From positions 930,001 to 994,000 of the forward strand of contig OY970326.1 in assembly GCA_963717155.1 (NCBI GenBank): 64,000 nucleotides of DNA, read 5' to 3'. The notes under the pieces were generated by a model that was not told the DNA's origin, searched no databases, and saw nothing but the letters and a program-made list of their open reading frames with translations. Shown here piece after piece: positions 58,157 to 64,000 of this stretch; within the stretch, counting starts at the first letter, position 1, and each line of letters begins with the position of its first letter. The DNA comes from G963717155 sp963717155 (GTDB lineage Bacteria > Actinomycetota > Thermoleophilia > Gaiellales > JALYLC01). Position numbers and translations under genes: made by a program.

Positions 58157-60098
58157 ATGCAGGTGACCCTTCCCGATGGTGCGGAGCTCGATCTTCCCGA
58201 CGGCGCGACGGGGCTCGACGCGGCGCGCGCGATCGGCCCGAAGCTCGCCGAGGCGACCGCTGCCGTCGAGGTCGACGGCTCGCTGCGCGATCTCCGGCTG
58301 CCCCTGACCGACGGCGCGCACCTGCGCATCCTGCGGGTCGGCGACGAGGATGCGCTGCGGGTGCTGCGCCACTCGACGGCCCACGTGCTCGCCGAGGCCG
58401 TCAAGCATCTCTACCCGACCGCCAAGATCGCGATCGGGCCGGCGATCGACGACGGCTTCTACTACGACTTCGAGTTCCCCGACGGACCTCCCGGCGAGGC
58501 CGACCTCGAGCGGATCGAGGCCGAGATGCGGCGGATCCTGTCTGCGGGGCCGTACCCGATCGAGCGCAGGCTGACCACGCGCGACGAGGCGGTGGCTCGC
58601 TTCCGCGCGGAGGACGAGCCCTACAAGGTCGAGCTCGCCGAGGGGCTCGCGGAGGACGAGGAGATCACCGAGTACACGCAGGACGGATTCGTCGACCTCT
58701 GCCGTGGTCCCCATCTGCAGGACACGAAGCCGATCCGCGCGTTCAAGCTGACGTCGCTCGCGGGCGCGTACTGGCGCGGTGACTCGCGCAACAAGCAGCT
58801 GACGCGCATCTACGGCACGGCCTTCTTCACGGCCAAGGATCTCGAGGAGCACCTGCATCGGCTCGAGGAGGCGCGCCGCCGCGATCACCGCCGGCTGGGC
58901 GCCCAGCTCGACCTGTTCCACTTCTCCGAGGACTCGCCCGGCTCGCCGTTCTGGCATCCGAAGGGGATGGCGGTGTGGAACGCGCTGACGGCCTTCTGGC
59001 GCGAGCAGAACGCGCTGCGCGGTTACCGCGAGGTGCGGACGCCGATCCTGTTCGACTCGGAGCTGTGGAAGCGCTCGGGGCACTGGGACAACTACCGCGA
59101 GAACATGTTCTTCAGCGAGGTCGACGACCGCGTGTTCGGCCTGAAGCCGATGAACTGCCCGGGCCACGTCGAGATCTACAACCACACGCGGCGCAGCTAC
59201 CGCGACCTGCCGCTGCGGCTTGCCGAGCAGGGCCTCGTGCATCGCAACGAGGCGTCGGGCGTGATGCACGGCCTCCTGCGCGTGCGACACATCACGCAGG
59301 ACGACGCACACATCTTCTGCACGTGGGACCAGGTCGAGGACGAGGTGATCGGCTGTCTCGAGCTCGCCGCGTTCATCTACGAGACGCTCGGCCTTCCCGT
59401 CCGGGCGGAGCTCTCCACGCGCCCCGACAAGCGGATCGGCAGCGAGGAGCAGTGGGATCGCATGGAGGCTGCGCTGGCGGCGGCGCTCGCCCGGGCCGGC
59501 TGGGACTATCGCGTCAACGAGGGCGACGGCGCGTTCTACGCGCCGAAGATCGACCTGCACATGACCGACTCGATCGGGCGTGGCTGGCAGATGGGCACGA
59601 TCCAGCTCGACGCGATGATGCCCGAGCGCTTCGATGCGACGTACACCAGCGCGGACGACCACCAGGAGCGCCCGTTCATGATCCACCGGGCGCTGTTCGG
59701 CAGCTTCGAGCGGTTCATCGGCATCCTGATCGAGCACTTCGCCGGGGCCTTCCCGGTCTGGCTGGCCCCGGTTCAGGCGGTCGTGCTGCCGATCAGCGAC
59801 TCGCAGCAGGCGTACGCCTCGGAGGTATGGAACAGCGCTATTCCGAGCTGGACTTCGCGCGACGATCGACGATCGCGACGAGAAGGTCGGGCGCAAGATC
59901 CGCGACGCCGAGGAGCAGAAGGTGCCTGCGATGCTGGTCGTCGGCGAGCGCGAGGCCGAGGCCGGCGAGGTTTCGCTGCGCCGCCACGGCCGCCGGAATC
60001 TCGGCGCGCGTCCGTTGGAGACGGTCGTCGAGGCACTGGTCGCCGAGAACGCGGGTCGCTGGCTCGACGATCGCGAGAGCGATCCGGTCGCGACATAA
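58157..60098 (+). CDS. thrS: Threonyl-tRNA synthetase, one frameshift near the C terminus
   Basis: The enzyme charges tRNA-Thr. Domains in order: TGS (residues 1-62), editing domain with HSTAHVLAEAVKHL, DDGFYYDFEFP and CRGPHLQDTK, class II core with WHPKGMAVWNAL, LKPMNCPGHVEIY, HRNEASGVMHGLLRVR (motif 2) and RPFMIHRALFGSFERFIGIL (motif 3), then the anticodon-binding domain from about residue 535. Near 59832 a one-base insertion shifts the frame; the corrected frame reads ALFRAGLRATIDDRDEKVGR and LVVGEREAEAGEVSLRRHGR to a TAA at 60098. Essential, so the shift is almost certainly an error. Confidence 0.95.
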
Positions 60099-60101
60099 GC
60101 C

Positions 60102-61220
60102 TCAGCAGGGTGGTGCGTGTGGTTGGTTGGTGGTGATCGCGCGTCCGGCTGCGTCCGTGAACACGGGCGCGTCGCCGGTGCCGGTGGTGCGGATGTGCCG
60201 GTCATGCAGCAGCTTGTGGTGTCTCGGGCAGAGCAGGATCAGGTTCGCGAGCTCGGTCCGCCCGCCGTCCTCGGCTGCGACGAGGTGGTGTGCCTCCAGC
60301 TCCCGCGTGGCGGTGCAGCCCGGGTACTGACAATGGTCCGAGCGCTTATGCAGCGCGCGCATCTGGGCGTAGGACGCGCAGCGCCCGACGCGCGAGTGCA
60401 CCAGATCCCGCCCGTTGCGCTTGATCGTGAGGCGCCGCGCGTCGCAGCCGAGCCGCTCGGCCGTTTCGGGGCTGAGCGGCCCGGCGCCTTCGAGCATCGG
60501 CGGCGCGTCGTCGCTGAGGTGGACGATCAGCGTCGTCGGACTGCGCTTGATCGCGCCGGCGCCGCCGTGTTGGGCGAGTGTCACGAGCGCGTCGGCGGCC
60601 GACTGCTGCCACTCGATGACGCTACCGGCCTGCTTGTCGGCCGCGCGCTGCTGTTTGGCGATGTCCCAGATCGCCTGCTCGAAGATCGCGCCCTGCTCGA
60701 GCGGCAGGCGGCCGCTCAGGCATAGCTCGCGCCGCCCGCGCGTCCAACTCATGCTCAGCGCGCGTCGCTGGTAGAGCACCTCGTCGTCCTCGACCTTGGG
60801 AGGGGCGAGCGTGCGCGCGGTGAGCGCGATCGCGCTCGGCGGCTTACCGACCGCAACACGCGCAAGCTCAGCATCACTCTCCGGTGTCGCGAACTCGGCG
60901 GCGGCTGCGACCTGGTCGAGCGTCAACGCGCCCGTGCTCATCGCCTGGTCGAGCGCCGGCAGGCTGCGGAGCGCCGCGCTCGTCTGTGTGATTCGAACTG
61001 CTGTGCGGTGGTCGCTGCTCGAGAGCTGCGCGAACCACTGCGCACTCGACGAACAGCCCGCCGCTCGCCAGTCACTACGATCGTCGGCCGCGCGCACGAG
61101 CTCCGTCAACCGCTGCTTGATCCGCGCGTCCTGCGCGCAGAGCGAACGGATCTCGCAGCGGCACGCCTCACGCACACGCTCGAGCGCCTCACCACCCACC
61201 CCATCCAGCTCCACGAACAT
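60102..61220 (-). CDS. DUF222-HNH endonuclease protein (13E12 repeat family)
   Basis: A 372-residue protein with an N-terminal helical DUF222 domain (WRAAGCSSSAQWFAQLSSSD, TGALTLDQVAAAAEFATPES) and a C-terminal HNH motif: CQYPGCTATRELEAHHLVAA, EDGGRTELANLILLCPRHHK and LLHD. This family is common and often multicopy in actinobacteria; the biological role is not known. It is convergent with thrS across three bases, and divergent from the PHP gene with a 150-bp gap in which I see no clear element. Confidence 0.93.
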   Translation of the reverse strand: MFVELDGVGGEALERVREACRCEIRSLCAQDARIKQRLTELVRAADDRSDWRAAGCSSSAQWFAQLSSSDHRTAVRITQTSAALRSLPALDQAMSTGALTLDQVAAAAEFATPESDAELARVAVGKPPSAIALTARTLAPPKVEDDEVLYQRRALSMSWTRGRRELCLSGRLPLEQGAIFEQAIWDIAKQQRAADKQAGSVIEWQQSAADALVTLAQHGGAGAIKRSPTTLIVHLSDDAPPMLEGAGPLSPETAERLGCDARRLTIKRNGRDLVHSRVGRCASYAQMRALHKRSDHCQYPGCTATRELEAHHLVAAEDGGRTELANLILLCPRHHKLLHDRHIRTTGTGDAPVFTDAAGRAITTNQPHAPPC

Positions 61221-61370
61221 ACGTTCGAGACTACCACCCCACGACCCACCGACCTGTGCCGACTCCGTGCCGATCTTCTAGAGCCGCCGCAGGCTCCCTT
61301 CGCCACCTCTGAACCTGATCGTAACCATGCGTGGCCAGGAACCTCCCGGTTTCTCACCGAAGATGCAGGT

Positions 61371-62087
61371 ATGCCCTATGACCGCCATACGCTCCTTTGC
61401 GAGTTCCACGCACACACCACCTGGAGCGACGGGATGCTGTCGCTCCCCGAGCTCGTCGATCTCTACGGGAATGCCGGTTTCGACGTTCTCTGCGTGACCG
61501 ACCACGTCGTCACAGGCAGGGCGGCGCACGATCACGTGCACCCCGGCAACTACGGCGAGTACCTGTCGTCGATCGAGGCCGAGGCAACGCGCGCGCTCGA
61601 CACCTACGACCTCCTCGTGATTCCCGGCCTCGAGCTGACCTACGACCACGACCGTCCGGAGCAGAGCGCCCACGGTGTCGCCGTGAGCCTGCGCGAGCAC
61701 GTCTCGGTCGACGATGGGATCGAGGAGGCGCTCGCGCGAGCACGCGAGGCCGGTGCCGCGCTGATCGCAGCGCACCCGTCCGCGCCCGGCCAGCGCGGCG
61801 GGCGCGGCACCACCCGGTTCGCCAGCGAGCCTGCCTGGGCCGCGTCGGTCGTCGACCGCTTCGAGCTCGTCAACCGGCACGACTTCTTCCCCTGGGTGGC
61901 CGAGGCTCGGCTGCCCGTCGTCGCGAACGGCGACTTCCATCGCCACCAGCACCTTGCGACGTGGAAGACCGCGCTGCCCTGTGCCAAGGACGAGGAGGAG
62001 ATCGTCGCGTACCTGCGCTCCGGGCAGCCGGCGCATCTCGTCCCTGCCGCCGAGCCCTCGCTCGTCCGGGGTACCTCGGTCAGTTGA
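61371..62087 (+). CDS. PHP-domain metal-dependent phosphoesterase
   Basis: A 238-residue PHP protein: LLCEFHAHTTWSDGMLSLPE gives the HxH pair and Asp, VLCVTDHV the next His, IPGLELTYDHD the bridging Glu, LIAAHPSAPGQ and PVVANGDFHRHQ the remaining ligands. It resembles RNase AM/3',5'-nucleoside bisphosphatase relatives, but the substrate is open. ATG 61371 begins the conserved part; the open frame upstream to 61008 is antisense to the HNH gene. Its end overlaps the convergent YqgE gene by eight bases. Confidence 0.88.
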   Translation: MPYDRHTLLCEFHAHTTWSDGMLSLPELVDLYGNAGFDVLCVTDHVVTGRAAHDHVHPGNYGEYLSSIEAEATRALDTYDLLVIPGLELTYDHDRPEQSAHGVAVSLREHVSVDDGIEEALARAREAGAALIAAHPSAPGQRGGRGTTRFASEPAWAASVVDRFELVNRHDFFPWVAEARLPVVANGDFHRHQHLATWKTALPCAKDEEEIVAYLRSGQPAHLVPAAEPSLVRGTSVS

Positions 62088-62640
62088 CCTCGGGATCCTC
62101 GGGCATGCGCGCGACCATCAGGTAGCGGCTTCCGAGGCGTTCGAGCGCGCGCCGCCAGAGCGTCTTCGGCTCCTCGTCGAAGGCGTCCGACGCATGCGCG
62201 GGAGCGACGATCCAGGCCTCCTCGGCGAGCTCGGACTCGAGCTGTCCCGGCCCCCAGCCCGCGTATCCCTGGAAGGCCCGCACGCGGGCGATCCCCTCGG
62301 CGAGCTCGTCGGCGTCGAGGTCTGCGTCGAGCACCCCGACGGGCCCGACGACCGGCTGCGCACCGAGGGTCGCCGGGTCGCGGTACTCGGCGAGTCCGAT
62401 CACGCCATCCTGCTGCACGGGGCCGCCGACGTACAGGATCGCCGAGTCGTCGAGCAGCGCGGCGAGGCGTGGGACGACCTCGCACGCGGCGAGATCGCCC
62501 GGTCGGTTGAGCACCAGGCCGAGCGCGCCGTGCTCGTCGTGGTCGAGCAGCAGCACGACGGTGCGGAAGAAGTTCGGGTCGTGCAGCGGTGGCGCTGCCA
62601 CGAGCAGCCGACCGGCGAGCATCCTCGAATCGCTCGTCAC
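62080..62640 (-). CDS. YqgE/AlgH family protein (UPF0301)
   Basis: A 186-residue protein: MLAGRLLVAAPPLHDPNFFR, VVLLLDHDEHGALGLVLNRP, LYVGGPVQQDG and VRAFQGYAGWGPGQLESELA, the full UPF0301 pattern. The fold is known but not the function. GTG 62640 (VTSDSRMLAG) shares GTGA with the stop of the upstream gene; ATG 62622 is an alternative start at the conserved Met. Confidence 0.93.
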   Translation of the reverse strand: MTSDSRMLAGRLLVAAPPLHDPNFFRTVVLLLDHDEHGALGLVLNRPGDLAACEVVPRLAALLDDSAILYVGGPVQQDGVIGLAEYRDPATLGAQPVVGPVGVLDADLDADELAEGIARVRAFQGYAGWGPGQLESELAEEAWIVAPAHASDAFDEEPKTLWRRALERLGSRYLMVARMPEDPEVN

Positions 62641-63035
62641 GCCGCGTGCCGCCGTCGTGCCGCGACGAATGCGAGCGTGGCCCCGGCGGCCGCCACCTGG
62701 GCCGGCGCGGTCGCGATCGGCGTCGGCACGAGCCCGTGCAGGCGCCCGAAGCGGTGTGTCGGGAAGAACGCGCGCCGTCCTGGCCGTAGGACGTGCTCGA
62801 GGTCGGGGCTGGAGCACAGGAACGCACCCCAGAACTCCCGGCTGCGCACGCCGAAGAGCGTTGCGCAGACGCCGATCGTAGTGAGCGTCAGCACGCCCTC
62901 CTCGCGCATCTCCAGATCCTCGTGGCGGGGGAGATCGAGCAGTGCGTGCGCCGCGAGCGCGGCGATGACGGCGCGGACACGCGAACGCGATCCGTGCGCG
63001 ATCGCCGCCCCTGCGGCCGCGTGCGCCATCGTCAT
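62637..63035 (-). CDS. Small membrane protein, possibly YdjM-like metal hydrolase fold
   Basis: A 132-residue protein from ATG 63035: MTMAHAAAGAAIAHGSRSRV then a hydrophobic stretch VIAALAAHALLDLPRHEDLE, a second one LTLTTIGVCATLFG and a third near the C terminus. SSPDLEHVLRPG and FFPTHRFGRLHG resemble the Asp and HR motifs of the membrane metal-hydrolase family DUF457/YdjM, but the match is partial. Coupled to yqgE by a four-base overlap. An ATG at 63029 is also possible. Confidence 0.6.
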   Translation of the reverse strand: MTMAHAAAGAAIAHGSRSRVRAVIAALAAHALLDLPRHEDLEMREEGVLTLTTIGVCATLFGVRSREFWGAFLCSSPDLEHVLRPGRRAFFPTHRFGRLHGLVPTPIATAPAQVAAAGATLAFVAARRRHAA

Positions 63036-63149
63036 CACCCGGTCAGTGTATGCCGCGAAAGCCCTCAGGTGATTCGTATGGCGCCGCTTCCCGGCTGGTA
63101 CCATCCGGTGTCGCTGCGGGCCCGCGGGGCTCGAGCTTCGCGTGCCTGC

Positions 63150-64000
63150 ATGTTCGACAACCTCTCCGACAAACTCCAGTCCACACTCGGCGAGCTCCGC
63201 CAGCGCGGATCGCTCACCGAGCAGGATCTCGACGCCGCAATGCGCGAGATCCGCCTCGCGCTGCTCGAGGCGGACGTCAACTTCAAGGTCGTGCGGACGT
63301 TCGTCGCGGCCGTGCGCGAGCGGGCGATCGGCGGCGACGTGCTCGCCAGCCTCACGCCGGGGCAGCAGGTCGTCAAGATCGTCGACGAGGAGCTGACGGA
63401 GCTGCTCGGCGGCACCAGCGCGACGCTGACGTTCGCCGCGAAGCCGCCGACGGTCATCCTCCTGTGCGGCCTGCAGGGCTCCGGCAAGACGACCTTCGCG
63501 GGCAAGCTGGCGAGGCGCCTGCAGTCGCAGGGACGCTCGCCCGCGCTCGTCGCCTGCGACGTCTATCGCCCGGCCGCGATCGACCAGCTGCGCACGCTCG
63601 GCGAGCAGATCGGCGTGCCCGTCTTCGAACGCGGCACGAACGCGGATCCGGTCGAGATCGCGCGCTGGGGCGTGGAGTCGGCGAGCCAGCAGGGCCGGGA
63701 CGTCGTCCTCGTCGACACCGCCGGCCGTCTGCACGTCGACCGCGAGCTGATGGACGAGCTCGTGAAGATCCGCGGCAAGGTCTCTCCGCAGCACACCCTG
63801 CTCGTGCTCGACAGCATGACCGGCCAGGAGGCCGTGGCGGTCGCCGAGCAGTTCCAGGAGGCCGTCGACTTCGACGGCGTCGTGCTGACCAAGCTCGACG
63901 GCGACGCGCGAGGCGGTGCCGCGCTCTCGGTGCGCGCCGTGACGGGCCGGCCGATCCTGTTCGTGGGTGTCGGCGAGCGGCTCGATGCGCTCGAGGAGTT
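63150..64000 (+). CDS. ffh: Signal recognition particle GTPase Ffh, N-terminal part (cut by window end)
   Basis: The open frame from ATG 63150 to the window end gives the first 283 residues of Ffh/SRP54: N domain MFDNLSDKLQSTLGELRQRG, then the G domain with LCGLQGSGKTTFAGKLARRL (G1), CDVYRPAAIDQLRTLGEQ, VLVDTAGRLHVDRELMDELV (G3), VLDSMTGQEA and VVLTKLDGDARGGAALS (G4). It delivers ribosome-nascent chains to the membrane. The methionine-rich M domain lies beyond the window. Confidence 0.97.
   Translation, partial: MFDNLSDKLQSTLGELRQRGSLTEQDLDAAMREIRLALLEADVNFKVVRTFVAAVRERAIGGDVLASLTPGQQVVKIVDEELTELLGGTSATLTFAAKPPTVILLCGLQGSGKTTFAGKLARRLQSQGRSPALVACDVYRPAAIDQLRTLGEQIGVPVFERGTNADPVEIARWGVESASQQGRDVVLVDTAGRLHVDRELMDELVKIRGKVSPQHTLLVLDSMTGQEAVAVAEQFQEAVDFDGVVLTKLDGDARGGAALSVRAVTGRPILFVGVGERLDALEE

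Noticed and set aside
1..64000. CRISPR arrays, rRNA, insertion sequences, prophage genes
   Set aside because: I saw no regularly spaced repeats, transposase or phage structural genes, or rRNA segments on either strand.

Overview
The window is very GC-rich chromosomal DNA with dense same-strand operons, GTG starts and 4-base ATGA/GTGA stop-start overlaps. Gene content points to a soil actinobacterium, most likely class Thermoleophilia (inferred): a 'group 1h/actinobacterial-type' [NiFe]-hydrogenase, a DUF222-HNH nuclease, a K+-insensitive H+-pyrophosphatase and GGDEF/EAL signalling. There is no CRISPR array, rRNA, phage or IS element. One tRNA-Val(GAC) is present. About ten starts have a TAnnnT hexamer 6-10 bases upstream, which suggests leaderless transcripts.

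0-17 kb (core): anti-sigma fragment, carboxylate-amine ligase, DUF1844 protein, H+-pyrophosphatase, lipoprotein, two APC permease-USP fusions, homoserine dehydrogenase, two TrkA proteins, threonine synthase, a HAD-like protein, CinA-like protein, UvrD/PcrA helicase, tRNA-Val. 17-24 kb: a large MalT-type LuxR regulator divergent from a short-chain dehydrogenase, an HSL-type esterase and two paralogous isochorismatase-like hydrolases, ended by a bidirectional terminator.

24.9-41 kb is the main accessory region. Hydrogen uptake genes run hypC, hypC2, hypD, hypE, hhyS, hhyL, a NifU-Rieske-like protein, four small conserved proteins, a maturation protease, hypA, hypB, a double-SIS protein and hypF, all on the plus strand with overlaps. 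Divergent from them is a two-gene operon of a Crp/FNR-like regulator and a second hydrogenase small subunit with no large-subunit partner. In this paralogue the usual Asp ligand of the proximal Fe-S cluster is Glu. Two copies of a 17-bp element lie between the divergent operons. Regulator plus orphan small subunit is the best candidate for something undescribed here.

41-48.7 kb: ACC deaminase, L-fuconate dehydratase-like enzyme, a ribose/fucose-type ABC transporter, a PfkB kinase, and an ArsR-SRPBCC pair. 48.7-64 kb (core): a zinc-ribbon SDR, HpcH aldolase, RsbW-like ATPase, NAD synthetase, GGDEF-EAL protein, lipoyl domain, amidotransferase, CGFS glutaredoxin, BolA, ThrS, HNH nuclease, PHP phosphoesterase, YqgE and the start of ffh.

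Eleven genes, including essential ones (hom, thrC, thrS, the helicase), carry about 22 indels, nearly all single-base insertions and several in short G/C runs. They lie only in 8.2-17 kb and 48.7-60 kb; the hydrogenase region has none. I read these as sequence errors rather than gene decay, and annotate those genes as single CDSs with the shift positions given.
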